NCBI GenBank assembly: GCA_947069175.1
Contig: CAMTDV010000017.1
Coordinates: forward strand, 54,771,137 to 54,835,136
DNA from: Scalesia atractyloides
Lineage: Eukaryota; Streptophyta; Magnoliopsida; Asterales; Asteraceae
Reading direction: 5' to 3'
DNA length: 64,000 nucleotides
The translations under genes were made by a program, and so were the position numbers. Positions 43,746 to 55,769 of this stretch are shown piece by piece. Under the pieces are notes generated by a model that had not been told where the DNA came from, did not search any database, and saw only the letters and a list, made by a program, of their open reading frames with translations. Each line of letters starts with the position of its first letter. Position 1 is the stretch's first letter.

Positions 43746-46700
43746 TGTGACACCTGAGCCTTTTCAACCATCATACAATTCCGAATCTAACAAAATCTTA
43801 TGTTTCATTCCCGGGAATTGTATAATTATCTATGACATTCACACATTTCAGTCCATATACAATTTCAACTCCTCTAAACTTTTCTGGAAGTTATACGTAA
43901 ACTGTTACTCAAACGTAATCAGTTTAACGTGACGTACACTCCGAAACAATGAAATAAGCTAAACCTACCCTAAATACCCTTTACATAACTTAGAAATAAG
44001 TTTCGTGGGGTATGGTATGGCAAAATCAAGTTTATTCAGCTCCAAGGGCTATTTTGCAAATTCTGCGAAACTATGCCTTTCGCGTATTTCACTATCTGGA
44101 AACATGTTCGGGCATTCAAAAAACTTTTAATCATTAACATATCATATTTTAGTGATTGGAATGCAAAAATGCCATTCATTACGCATTTACGGTCATTCGC
44201 ACGTTCGTTACAATCTTCGTCGTAATCAATCGAAAACCGCAACCGTACGACCGAACGAACTGACACCCGGGACATTTTTGAACATATTTTGTGTCCCATA
44301 TGCTTTAACATCCTTGTAAATCCTTACATTTGGTTAATGGGGGTTAAACGCGTTGAAAAACAAGTTTAAAAGCTACAGGGACCAAAACTGCCATTTTTGA
44401 AAGATCAGACCCTGCTCAAGGCTTACGAACTGTAAGCCCTGGACCCATATGGTCCGTAAGCAGTGCGCAGCACAGTAGTTTCCATGTTTCTTCATGGCAG
44501 CCCCTTGTTTTTATGCTTGGAGGCCAAGTTGTGTGATCACCAAGGCTTTAATTCCTAGCCTAACAAGTGTGTGGTGTAGATTATTCCTTGCTCACCACAC
44601 AAAACACATGGCATGATCTAATGGTTCAAGAATTCCTATGGATACCCATGATCATATTCATTCCATTTTGCTCATTCCTATCTTTCTTCTCTCTAAGCTC
44701 TAAGTGGAGTTGCTACCTTTTTAGGAGGCCTCCCATCTGAGTTTTTCTAGCCATTTCTTCATCCTAGAACACAAGTAAGTGTTCTATCTTGATCTTGTTT
44801 AGTTATTTTAGTTATTTAAAGCTAAAAGTCAAAAAATGTTTGACTTTCGGCTTTGACCATGAATTGGTCAAGACAAAGTTCATTTGAACTTTGCAACATG
44901 ATCGTAATCACGATGGTTATAGTCCCTTGCAACTATACCTACTGATTACCACGTTGACTGGTTGTAGTGACGAGTCAAAGTTTCGGTCAATAATGCGATA
45001 AATGCGCATTATCCGACGGAACTATTTCCGGGTATCAAAACACTTTGTTTTGATATCAAACATTTTTTTAAACTTAGGTTAGACATGTTTTGGCATGTCT
45101 AACTCGTCACTTCTAGTGTAGTGCTTATTTAGGGTCGTAAGTCAAGCGGTCTTAACAACCGCTTAGACTTTTGAACCCGACCCGTTTGGTCGATCATTAG
45201 GATCCGACCAAACATATATTGTGACCATAATTGTATAGGGAATAACCTCCAGGGGTTATACCTTATGGTTACTTCGTTTAGTTAGTTGTATGATAGGTAG
45301 TTTATATGCCTTAGGAAAATGACCAAAATGCCCTTTTTGCGCATAAATTCAATCTAAGCATATGTAACCTAAATTTTGACACTTAAACTGATTATGCAAC
45401 ATTTTTATACATATTTCAGCATATAAGACTTATCATAGGACTAGTTAGACCATCGGAACGCGCTTTTGCGCAAACGACACGATAAAGTAGCTTAAACTAC
45501 CTTAACGAGTCGTAACGGGTCATAAGCACTTAGGATTGCTTTCAAATCAGAATGTAGGCTTTGTTACACCATATCATATGAGTTCCAACACTCATTTGGT
45601 TTACAAGACCTCATTCTATCCGATCTCCCGATTTAGGTTCCAATTTATTAACATAGTGATTCCATACTAGGTGCCACTTGATTCCTTGACTTCTCGAGCT
45701 TTGTTAGTTCACTAGATCAAGTGAGTATATAGTCCCCTCTCTTACGTTTTTCTAATGTTTTGGGGTGATTCATATGTGCCTATTCACTATTTTCACGTTT
45801 TCAATGCTATATGATTCCTTATACATAGTACTATATCCGATAACGATTTGAAACTGTTATCTATGGCTTAAATAATGATTTTCAAAGTTTATGAGACTAT
45901 TGTTGGTGCGTATTTCTTTTATACATTCATTAACAATGATCAAGCCGATTGGTAGTATGATATAGCGCTATAGGACTTGACACCCCATTCCTGTTGTATG
46001 GAATGTCAGAAACCAAAGTTTAAACCAAATAGATTTGGCCTTCGTGGTAAATCTATAGTCACCAAAGTGTAGTTTGATACACTAGGTTTGAATGTATTGC
46101 CAAACGACTACAATGTATGTTTTACAAAGGTTTTCTAATTAAGCCATAAAAACTTATCTTTTATTCCCTAAACCAAAGCATAGTTGCTATGCTACCAATG
46201 TGACAATGTTTTCCAAAGTATAGTTTGATATACTAAACCAAAGCATAGTTTGATGTGCTACTAAAGTATAGTTTGATATACTATCCAACCTTTTAAGCCA
46301 AAGTATATTTTGATATACTGCTGATTTTTTATTTATAAACGAAAGCATGGTTTTATATGCTACCAATGCAATATTGTTTACTAAAGTATATTTTGATATG
46401 CGACCCAATCTTTTAAAAAAAAGGTATACATTTTGATATACTAACTAAATTGTTATTTCAAAAACAAAACGTATATCTTGTACATATATTTCAAACACTT
46501 TTTATTAAAAAGCAAAGTATTTTAGATACCAAACCTTTTTGCAACGATTCATGGCTATTTTTGAAAACATATGTTCTTTTCTTAAAACATTCAAAGCCAT
46601 GAATCTAATTCACAAAACCTATGTTACTCACAGGCATTTTTATGTTGACGTACCTATTTTCACATATGTTTCAGGTTTATTTATATGATAATTGTCGCTG

Positions 46701-46910
46701 CTTACTACACATAGGATGGACACGGGCCTTAGTGACATTAAAATTTAGAGGACAATTTGATTGTATTTTATTTTCGTTATTCCAATACAAATGTAAATTT
46801 GATAAATCAATAAAACAAAACTCTAAATACCATGTGTTGCGAAACAATTTGTAACGTGACTCCCCTAGTGTTTCCACCACGTGTTGCTTTACGCGATTTG
46901 GAGTGTTACA
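43746..46910 (+). repeat. 5' LTR of element F (3.2 kb)
   Basis: It begins TGTGACACCTGAGCC (3' copy: TGTAACACCTGAGCC) and ends GGAGTGTTACA, followed by a primer-binding site. The first 2 kb match 50254-51872. It has a palindrome GGCTTACGAACTGTAAGCC at 44420 and a hairpin minisatellite at 46061-46444. A 91-codon antisense ORF (44036-44311) is also open in the 3' copy but is probably incidental. Confidence 0.88.
46061..46444 (+). repeat. Array of ~9 hairpin-forming units in F's LTR
   Basis: Units are versions of CAAAGTATAGTTTGATATAC followed by TA, spaced 23-45 bp. Each has inverted arms AGTATA and TATACT around GTTTGA. Variation between units often changes both arms together (AGTGTA/TACACT, AGCATA/TATGCT). 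The array lies about 470 bp before the LTR end. Confidence 0.8.
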
Positions 46911-46913
46911 GAT

Positions 46914-46925
46914 TGGTATCATAGC
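46914..46925 (+). other. Primer-binding site of element F
   Basis: TGGTATCATAGC lies three bases after the LTR, one base different from TGGTATCAGAGC (initiator Met-tRNA). Confidence 0.88.
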
Positions 46926-47521
46926 ACTGGTTATATGGAATTAGGTTATTAGTAATGCTTTGACCTAGTCTATAACCTTCCTAGGACCCCAACGTGAGTT
47001 ACTTGCGTTTAGATTCTTAATACACTACCATCACCTATCCTTAGGTGATTACCAAAAAACAGAACATAATATATCTTTCGAAAGTCAAATCTTTTTCTAA
47101 AGATCACACAAGAAATCATCTATCCTTGGATGATTTGTTTTCGGCTTTATGCCTTCAAAGTTTTCAAAATCTCGTCAAAGTTTGGGCATTAATAATGTGA
47201 ACACATCCAATCTGGAAGGGTGAATGCCTGTACCCCGAATTTTCTGTCTAAGGCTAGAGTGTTCGTACAAATCCGCATTATCGGACCAGTCACTCTTACC
47301 TGGGAACTCTTGGGGTGAGTATTCACTTATAGGCTAAAGCATGTCTTCGCGATACATTATAAGGGCCCATTTACTTTGATGTGTCACTGTGTCGTTTGTT
47401 TGTTTTAAGTAACGAACAAATGATCACAATCCTTATACTTTCTCGATATTTTTTTAATTCATTTTGACTATCCAATATCAATCTCACTCGATTTCTTTCA
47501 TGATTCCCTTTCTCTTTTAGA
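46926..47521 (+). other. Leader of element F
   Basis: About 600 bp of non-coding leader runs between the primer-binding site and the gag ATG at 47522. A packaging signal would be expected here, but none was identified. Confidence 0.55.
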
Positions 47522-48683
47522 ATGCCTCCTCGTCGCAACGCTACTCAAGACGCCGAAATGGCGACTTTAATCGCTCAACAAATGGCTGTTGTACTCCCAA
47601 ACCTTGTGACCCAACTCAATCAAGCTTATCAAAACAATAACAACAACAATGCACCTACTCCGTGCAACTTTAAACAATTCAACTCGGCCAAACCACTAAA
47701 CTTCACTGGGTCTGAGGGAGCTACTGGGCTCCTACAATGGTTTCAGAGTATCGAAAACACTTTTCACCATGTTCAATGTTCGAGCGAGCGAAAAGTAGAG
47801 TTTGCCTCGAGTGTTTTCCAAAAGAGAGCACTCACGTGGTGGCACGGGATTATGAGCGATAGAGGTGTTGACGTAGCACTGGCTCAGACATGGGAAGAGC
47901 TTAGAGCTCTTATGATGAAAGAATTCTGCCCATGTCATGAACAGAGGGCACTTGAGAACGAATTCCACGATCTGAAACAAGATAGTGGTGAACATCGAGC
48001 CTACACTGATCGTTATGAGGAACTAAGTTTGTTATATCCTGCCATGGTTACGCCTTTGGATAAGGCAATTGAAAAGTACATTGATGGTCTCCCTGACCCA
48101 ATTCAGGACATAGTCACTGGTAGCAATCCTGCTACAATTAGACAGACCATTGAGCTATCCGCAACCCTGACTGAATCTCAAATCAAGAAGGGGAAACTTT
48201 TCCGTAAAGGCGACAAGAAACCATCGGACAAGACTACCCAAGAAAAAATCAAAGGAAAACCAGACTGAATCCTCTAAGAAGTCAAAAAAGCGTAAGGCTT
48301 CACAAAACTTTGAGGTAGTTGCTCTAAACCAACCAGCACAACCTCATGCTAGGAAAACTTATGCTGGCACCGCACCTCTGTGCAACAAATGCAATCATCA
48401 TCATCTAAATCAAACACCATGTCACAAATGTACCCACTGTGGACGATTGGGATATTTGGTAAATGCATGTCGTTTTGCTACCAACCACCAAAATCAAGCA
48501 AATGCAAACCCTGCTGCTGCTCAAGCACCATATCCACCTTGATCGTGCTACAACTGTGGTGATCTTACTCACTATCAAAACAATTGCCCAAAGCTTGTTA
48601 ATGCAAATCTAGCCCTTGGGCGAGCATTTAACAGAAATGCTAATGAGGCTCATGCAAATGACAATGCAGCTGTGAACATTTAA
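47522..48683 (+). pseudogene. gag of element F (nearly intact)
   Basis: It starts MPPRRNATQDAEM. The capsid domain spans residues ~50-215, with NFTGSEGATGLLQWFQSIEN, FQKRALTWWHGIM, WEELRALMMKEFCP, LENEFHDLKQDSGEHRAYTD and KYIDGLPDPIQDIV, a full retrotransposon-gag domain. One frameshift near 48255 leads to three zinc knuckles: CNKCNHHHLNQTPC, CTHCGRLGYLVNAC (His to Tyr) and CYNCGDLTHYQNNC. There is one TGA at 48542. The protein ends at TAA 48681-48683, with no pol downstream. It would form particles around F RNA if repaired by nature or complemented. Confidence 0.88.
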
Positions 48684-49701
48684 ACTTTTATAATTTTCTT
48701 GTTTTGTAGCCAAGAAACTAGACACATTCCAGTTTGTTTATAAATAAATTTGCTATTTCAATTTTATTTACAAAACCAGTATGATTACTTGTATGTGTGA
48801 CATACCTCAATAATACCGACACCAAGGATATGGTTCCTTGCAAATCAAACTACTCTCGTAGTTTCTTCTATTTTGTGATCGCTCGCGATCTCCACAAAAA
48901 TCCTACGTACTCGTTTCTTCTAAGAAACAAAGTACAAGGTACAAGTCATAACTCTTAACAAATACTCAAAGTACCACTTTAAATCATTGCTTGGATACCT
49001 AAGGGTACTTTTCATAAGTCCTTAATTGGTCTTATGCAATATGTCGATATGTCTATGCATACATTTGTATTTTCATGACATTACACCCAAACTTTGATTT
49101 TGTAGTACATCTAGTACATGATTTTCAAAACATTTTCGCTATACAAATCCCAAATCCCTATAGGATCTTCCTATATTCATAGTTAGATCCTTGTGGATGA
49201 TTAAAGTGCAATCCGGAGTCCTTGATTGGATTCTTTGCGTGCTTTAATACATATGTACAAGTTAACGGTTATTTGATTCAAAACAATTACTATCCAAATC
49301 CTTATAGAACCTTCCATATTTTCATATGCTAGATCCTTAGAAGGATATCCAAAGTAATATCATCAATCCTTAAGGGCTTTTCTATGCAAATAATTAGACC
49401 CTTCGATTCCAAAGTACTATTCTACTGAGATCATGTAATGATCAAGTTAAAAGAATCTTTAGTGTCTATTTAAAAAGATTATTTGTTGATCTAATTAAAA
49501 AGGAACTTTTGTGGTCTGAGACGAGTCATCATGTGTTTATTTGTTTGATTTTCCCTACACATTACAAAATAAACTGTGCGGACTATGCAAGGGATTGTGT
49601 AATTATGGATGCATACATAATTATATAATTCAGTGCATAGAAACCACAGCAAGTTTTGTCATGTGTAAGAACCTATAGTAATAAGAATAACGAAACGGGA
49701 A

Positions 49702-49769
49702 CAATGTAATAAGGGCATGGTGGATACGCCGCTGGTACTTCCTATATATAAGTGTTCCTTATTATATTG
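49702..49769 (+). ncRNA. Conserved stem-loop in the 3' non-coding region of F
   Basis: Arms 49702-49714 and 49757-49769 pair over 13 bp with one G-U; three more pairs (GCA with TGT, one U bulge) bring the helix up to a 35-nt loop at 49718-49752. The loop begins TGGTGGATACGCC and continues CTGGTACTTCCTATATA. The loop of element H (56485-56519, minus) is the same length with one difference, yet H's stem sequence is unrelated. Inside the loop GGTG and CGCC can pair around GATA. Conserved loop plus changed-but-paired stem suggests an RNA structure; function unknown. Confidence 0.7.
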
Positions 49770-50240
49770 CAAGTGTGGCGTTTGATATTTAAGTCACTAG
49801 AAGTTCAGGACCTTGACCAATGTTGTTATAATCTTTCACCCTCCGACTCCAACTTTGAGCACACACACAGTTTCTTATACTAGTCTTCATGGGAAACCCC
49901 TATAAGCGTTCTTTCGTTCATTAATCAAAAATCCAACTCCCATCCGAGCTTACACCCTTTTTAGTTTCGTTACAACAAGTTTTCACTTTGACATTTTCAT
50001 GATTCTTCTAAGGCTCGGTACAAACAAAGATGTCATTAACCACCTATTGTAATGAAGTTTAGATTTTCGAATCTAAATTCATAATCAATAGACGATATAC
50101 AAATACAATAAACAAAGTTCGCTGGAATCCAAGCGTTGCCTAGATTCTCACTCTTGGAACGAAGGATCATTTGATAGCGATACCCACACATATGTTTTCA
50201 CAAGTCTCCTCCAAATTAAATTTTGGGGCGAAATTTCCTG

Positions 50241-50253
50241 AAGTAGGGGAGAC
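50241..50253 (+). other. Polypurine tract of element F
   Basis: AAGTAGGGGAGAC stands directly before the 3' LTR; H has the similar AAAGTAGGGGATAC. Confidence 0.85.
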
Positions 50254-51873
50254 TGTAACACCTGAGCCTTTTCAACCATCATACAATTCTAAATCGTGTT
50301 TCATTCCCGGGAATTGTATAATTACCTATGACATTCACACATTTCAGTCCATACACAATTTCAACTCCTCTAAACGTTTCTGGAAGTTATATGTAAACTG
50401 TTACGCAAACGTAATTAGTTTAACGTGACGTACACTCCATAACAATGAAATAAGATAAAGCTACCCTAAATACCCTTTACATAACTTAGAAATAAGTTTC
50501 GTGGGGTTTGGTATGGCAAAAACAAGTTTATTCAGCTCCAAGGGCTATTTTGCAAATTCTGCGAAACTATGCCTTTCGCGTATTTCACTATCCCGAAACT
50601 TGTTCGGACATTCAAAAAAACTTTAATCATTAAAATATCATATTTTAGTGATTGGAATGCAAAAATGCCATTCGTTACGCATTTACGGTCATTCGCACGT
50701 TCGTTACGATCTTCGTCGTAATTAATCAAAAACTGCAACCGTACGACCGAACGAACCAACACTCGGGACATTTTTGTACATATTTTGTGTCCCATATGCT
50801 TTAACATCCTTGTAAAGCCTTACATTTGGTTAATGGGGGTTAAACACGTCGAAAAACAAGTTTAAAAGCTACAGGGACCAAAACTGCCATTATTGAAAGA
50901 TCAGACCCTGCTCAAGGCTTACGGACCGTAAGCCCTGGACCCATACGGTCCGTAAGCAGTGCGCAGCACAGCAGTTTCCATTTAAAGCTAAAAGTTAAAT
51001 AATGTTTGACTTTCGGCTTTGACCATGAATTGGTCAAGACAAAGTTCATTTGAACTTTGCAACGTGATCGTAATCACGATGGTTATAGTCCCTTGCAACT
51101 ATACCTACTGATTACCACGTTGACTAGTTTTAGTGACGAGTCAAAGTTTCGGTCAATAATGCGATAAATGCGCATTATCCGATGGAACTATTTCCGGGTA
51201 TCAAAACACTTTGTTTTGATATCAAACATTTTTTTAAACTTAGGTTAGACATGTTTTGGCATGTCTAACTCATCACTTCTAGTTTAATGCTTATTTAGGG
51301 TCGTAAGTCAAGCGGTCTTAACAACCGCTTAGACTTTTGATCCCGACCCGTTTGGTCGATCATTAGGATCCGACCAAACATATATTGTGACCGTAATTGT
51401 ATAGGGAATAACCTCCAGGGGTTATACCTTATGGTTACTTCGTTTGTTAGTTGTATGATAGGTAGTTTATATGCCTTAGGAAAACGACCAAAATGCCCTT
51501 TTGCGCATAAATTCAATCTAAGCATATGTTACCTAAATTTTGACACTTAAACTGATTATGCAACATTTTTATACATATTTAGGCAAATAAGACTTATCAG
51601 AGGACTAGTTAGACCATCCAAACGTGCTTTTGCGCAAACGACACGATAAAGTAGCTTAAACTACCTTAACGAGTCGTAATGGGTCATAAGCACTTAGGAT
51701 TGCTTTCAAATCAGAATGTAGGCTTTGTTACACTATATCATATGATTTCCAACACTCATTTGGTTTACAAGACCTCATTCTATCCAATCTCCCGATTTAG
51801 GTTCCAATTTATTAACATAATGATTCCATACTAGGTGCTACTTGATTCCTTGACTTCCCGAGCTTTGTTAGTA
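50254..51873 (+). repeat. 3' LTR of element F (truncated by G, internally deleted)
   Basis: It begins TGTAACACCTGAGCC and follows the 5' LTR closely. It lacks about 325 bp corresponding to 44492-44816: the join is GTTTCCATTTAAAGC, with short homology ATTTAAAGC at the far edge. It stops at GCTTTGTTAGT, where element G begins; the 5' copy continues for another 1.2 kb. Confidence 0.88.
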
Positions 51874-52304
51874 TGAATGAAGCTTAGGATCGGACCCCAC
51901 TTAATGAGCTTTCCGGTCAGACTTGCTCAGCTAACAGAGGCGGAATTCATTGTTAGATGATTGAACAAACAAAGAACAAGCAATGATTACTGTTTAACCG
52001 TCTGCGTATTGAATAAACGTTAGCAATGATTACAGACTCGAACAAGGCTTCGCCACTGATTCCTCAAAACAGCATGCCTAACATACAACCTAAGTCACCT
52101 ATTTATAGGCAGACATGATAGCACCAAGTGAGTAGGCAGCATGGATTTTCGCACAAAATTTTCGTGCGAAAATCCTTGCAGATTTTCGTACGAAAATATT
52201 AGTAAACATACAAAAACTTCAAAACTAAACTTCTGACGTGACGAAACCCTATCTGTACAATAGACTCGTCCTAGACGTAGGCAATAGACATAAGTGCACC
52301 AACA
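51874..52304 (-). repeat. 3' LTR of element G (431 bp)
   Basis: Read on the minus strand it starts TGTTGGTGCACTTATG and ends GCTTCATTCA. It contains two copies of the TTTTCGNNCGAAAA palindrome (52159-52172, 52183-52196), which also occur in G's spacer. The 5' LTR is not in the window, so the right boundary rests on the polypurine tract and the left on the break in F's LTR. Confidence 0.7.
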
Positions 52305-52316
52305 GACTCCCCCTTC
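52305..52316 (-). other. Polypurine tract of element G
   Basis: On the minus strand GAAGGGGGAGTC directly precedes TGTTGG, the LTR start. Confidence 0.8.
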
Positions 52317-52386
52317 GATGTTGCCGCTGTCTTGGACACTCTTCAAAAGCTTTTTCTTCAAAAACTTTAAACACGTTTGACTTGAA

Positions 52387-53734
52387 TCAACCAAAAAATC
52401 TCTTGCTTGGCCTTCGACGCTCCTCTGAAGCAATGGGCGTTTGATCTGGAAGAGGAGGTCGGTTGTAAGTATTCCCGAACTTGAACCTTTCACGGGAGGC
52501 CAGCTTTCGACGAGCTTCAATCCTTTCTTCATTTTGATCTTTCTTTTTCTGCTCTTTATCTTCAAGCTTTCTCCATGAAGTTTTCCATTCTTTACCTGAA
52601 TTAATGTTGTTAGCGTAACAAACATTCACAATTTTCTGGAACTGCATGGCCTGCTCCTTGTCTTTTTCTTCATAACTGATTTTGATGAAGAATAATCGTT
52701 CAATGTCTTTCTCTAAGCGGTTGACCAGCCACATAGGATCCAATACTCTGATTGCACGCCATAGCCCATAGATTATTTTATGCATAATTACGGTCTCTGA
52801 AAGATCCCGGACATATCCCATGACCCTTCATCAGGCTCAACACAAATCACAGCCTCTCCAGTACTCGAATCATAGTGCCACCACTTGAAGATCTTGTAAA
52901 AATCTTGTTCCATTTTCTTCAGAGGCATATTCTTCATAACGCGAGGCCTTTTCACAATCAAAGTCACATCTTTCTCTTGAGTAACTGGATCTATCTTTGT
53001 CACGGTTTTTGGCTTGTGAGGCTTCCATAGATTGAATCCATGTTCAACTTCAAACTTGATGAGCTTCCATAGACGTTGATCATTTGGACGCAGCTTCATA
53101 CTGAACGTCTTGGCTTGGACCAGCTCTTTCACATCCCATTCTGGCAAGGTCTTTATATCACCCAATCTTTTGAAGTATTGAACTCCATGCTCACTTTTTA
53201 ACGCATACACATCGAGTTCCTCGATCCATCCCCAACTAATAATGTCACCTAGAGATGCGTCAGGGTCTCTAGTGAAGAAAGCCAATGGACGACAGAACTT
53301 TCTTTCAGGTGGCATCTCCTTGAACCATTTCTTTTTCATCTCTATCATCTCTTCTTTTGTTGGTGGTTTGGGAGTTGTTCCCTCTTTAACTGCTTCTGCC
53401 ACTTTCTGTTTTAACATTTCATCATCGATCTCGGCAGTCATTTCATCAAGGGTAGGACACACATCATTTCCTTTACCCGTGTATCTTGCTTCTTCATTAT
53501 CATCCGAATCCCAATCTTCAATAATTACTCTGTCGTAGTCGTTTGCTTGAGGGATGTCTTCGAAACATAATCCTTTGGCTCTAATAGGGTGTTCTTCAAT
53601 TCTTCTTCAAAATCAAACTCGAAAGAATCTTCATCTAAGCCAAATAATTCTGCAAGATCCGCCTTGGAGTATTTATGAACAAACTCTCCTTCTTCCACAT
53701 CGTGCTCTAGATAGATAACTTTTAGCTTTGGCAT
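52387..53734 (-). pseudogene. Extra 3' ORF of element G, C-terminal part
   Basis: Three consecutive open stretches, offset by frameshifts near 53525 and 52800. They begin KVIYLEHDVEEGEFVHKYSK, continue through acidic (DEDSFEFDFEEELKN) and Lys/Glu-rich parts, and carry PERKFCRPLAFFTRDPDASL, VKELVQAKTFSMKLRPNDQR, WWHYDSSTGEAVICVEPDEG and LWRAIRVLDPMWLVNRLEKD. They end in a basic tail (EERIEARRKLASRERFKF). I know of no catalytic motif here. SIRE elements have ORFs in this position, once called envelope-like; I see no signal peptide or membrane segment, so that name is not supported. It was joined to 57986-60455 before H inserted. Confidence 0.65.
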
Positions 53735-53753
53735 GTTTCTTCAATCGACGATT

Positions 53754-53766
53754 CCCCCCCCCCCCC
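53754..53766. repeat. Homopolymer of 13 C
   Basis: The run lies in G sequence about 8 bp from the end of H's LTR, close to the insertion junction. Its length may be unreliable in assemblies. Confidence 0.9.
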
Positions 53767-54794
53767 TGAACCAGTCACACCCTGACCCGCAGCGGAAATG
53801 GTAGTTGGGGCATGATTGGGTTTTTATCAAAGCTCATGACATTTACTATAAAGTTTCATATTTATTATTTCTATTTAAAGAAGAAATTACAATAAACATA
53901 CAAGCACAACATGTTCAAATACATTTTTCATGACTTCTTTATTTTTCTTTTAAGGCAATTTCCTATGTGTTCCTTGCTTCAACCTGCCCACCTGTATCAT
54001 GTGTAAAACTAGGGTTTTGGGTCAACAAAAGTTGGCGAGTGAATCTTATTTAAATGTTTGAAAGAATTAGTTATATTGGTTATTTGAATAAAAATGTGCA
54101 TAACCAAAAATGAGTATACGTATATGTAAATTAAACCACAAAACACATAATATCAATTAATGCACACACACGCATACCAAATGATGAACAATGAGATCAA
54201 GGCTCAATCAAACGGAGCCGATCTAATGAGGCACCTGATGCTCAACTCGTCTCCAACGAGGAACTGATGGGCCTAATGAATGATTTGCACGCAACTTGAC
54301 AAAAATGTAAACTCGCAATACAACAACATTTACATCACACGATAGTTCATATAACAGTAATAGCACAAGGGTTTGAATAAACGAAATGTATTAATGACAC
54401 ATGATACACCCCAAAACATGAATAAAGAGGGAATTTGTAAGAATTCACTCACAGTGGGTGCGTTTCTTGCTTGATAATGGATGCGCACGAGTTGAGGATT
54501 TGACCAACGGGAGAATACTAACCTAAAATAATAACGCGATAATTTGATAAATATAAGAAAATTAATATTTTGATTTATTATTCTTTTGTAGAGTTTTAGG
54601 TTATTTTTGTGGTATTTGTAGAGATTTTAAGACCTTTGAATTTGCATCTTTAAGTATTTTTTATTGATTTTAAATAAAATATATAATTACAAAAATATAA
54701 TAAGATAAAACAAAAATAAAAAAAATAATATTAAATTACAAAAACCTTGTCAGACCTGACAAGGTGGTCTGACCGGGTCGTTGACTATTTGACT

Positions 54795-54869
54795 GCGTGT
54801 GGTGGGACTCGAACTTGTGACCTCCCGCTTACGTGCACACAGCTCTTCCAACTGAGCTACGTGTCTAAC
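54795..54869 (-). repeat. tRNA-like module 1 in H's LTR
   Basis: Minus strand: GTAGCTCAGTTGGAAGAGCT has a box A and a perfect 4-bp D-stem (GCTC/GAGC). About 25 nt later comes GGTCACAAGTTCGAGTCC, a box-B match. Anticodon and acceptor arms do not pair, so it is not a working tRNA. Confidence 0.7.
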
Positions 54870-54960
54870 GCGCTAATATCTTGATTTTTATTATATTTAT
54901 ATACTTATTAGATTAAACCAGAATTAATTTAATTAAAAAGATTTAAATCAATTGAACCGG

Positions 54961-55036
54961 CGTGCATACAGAGTATCGAACCCGTGACCTTAAGTTGATT
55001 TGCACCCAGCCCAACCAACTGGGCTGGGTGTCTAAC
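54961..55036 (-). repeat. tRNA-like module 2 in H's LTR
   Basis: Minus strand: CAGCCCAGTTGGTTGGGCTG (D-stem GCCC/GGGC), then GGTCACGGGTTCGATACTC. It shares the leading GTTAGACAC and an A/T-rich linker with module 1, 167 bp away. Confidence 0.68.
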
Positions 55037-55126
55037 CCGATATTTAAGTGATTTTTATTATATTTAACCACTTACTGCGAGACAATATGATTTGGTTTAA
55101 CAAAAATGGATTTTATTTCAGTGGAT

Positions 55127-55201
55127 CGTGTTGTTAAATTATCAAACCCGGTGATGTTTGTGTGAAATGCACACAGTCCACCGCTGGACTATGTGTCTAA
55201 C
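55127..55201 (-). repeat. tRNA-like module 3 in H's LTR
   Basis: Minus strand: TAGTCCAGCGGTGGACTG (stem GTCC/GGAC), then CACCGGGTTTGATAA, a degenerate box B. Same leading GTTAGACAC, 165 bp from module 2. Confidence 0.6.
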
Positions 55202-55769
55202 CCGATTAAACTCCAAGATTTTATTATACTTATATACAAAATAACTTCATCTGCTTCAATATTAGTTGACCCAGAACTGAACTCAACTGATAATGTTGTT
55301 ATCCGGGTGTGATCGATTGCATTAAATGATAATAACAGATATAGAAAAAGAATAAGAAAAAAATATACCGATGAGGAGTGAATCCCTAGTTTTCCGCTGG
55401 TGTTTTCCGACAGCTCAAATAAATTTTCCGGCGAGTAAGTTTGAACAGAGCGTCCGAGGATTTGAGTGATGAAGAAGTGAGTGTGCGAGTTCTCTTTGTG
55501 AGAGATTGGGTTTGTATTTATAGAGTAACAAGTTTGACTGAGATTTTCAGTTTCAATCCAAGATTAAAGACTTATGATTTCGATCCGTTTCAAATTGATT
55601 GACTGATGATTTCGGTTATAACTATTATAAAATTCAAGTTCTAATAAAAAGAAAAACGGAATTTGCTTGATTGCACATAATCTGCCTTTGACAGTTTCGG
55701 ATTTTCTGGGTTTTGCAGGTCTTTGACTGATTCGACATAATACTTATTTGATTTCGGTTTTATACGCAC

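Larger units (their letters stand above)
48684..50253 (+). other. 3' non-coding region of element F
   Basis: No ORF of note. It has loosely repeated phrases around 49140-49400 (AAATCCTTATAGRAYCTTCC). The hairpin at 49702-49769 lies here. It ends with the polypurine tract AAGTAGGGGAGAC (50241-50253). Confidence 0.65.
43746..51873 (+). mobile_element. Element F: non-autonomous gag-only Gypsy element, nested in E
   Basis: 5' LTR 43746-46910, primer-binding site, gag, about 1.6 kb of non-coding DNA, polypurine tract, and a 3' LTR (50254-51873) cut short by element G. There is no trace of protease, RT, RNase H or integrase, and the gag ends in its own stop. This is the layout described for TR-GAG type elements, which depend on partners for pol. 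It shares gag structure and a 3' non-coding hairpin with element H. Confidence 0.85.

Noticed and set aside
44036..44311. 91-codon antisense ORF in F's LTR, also open in the 3' LTR (50532-50807)
   Set aside because: The two copies are LTR duplicates, so shared openness is descent rather than independent evidence; no recognisable domain.
54795..55201. Functional tRNA genes on the minus strand
   Set aside because: Box A, box B and the D-stem are present, but anticodon and acceptor arms do not pair and T-stems are poor; kept as tRNA-like repeats.
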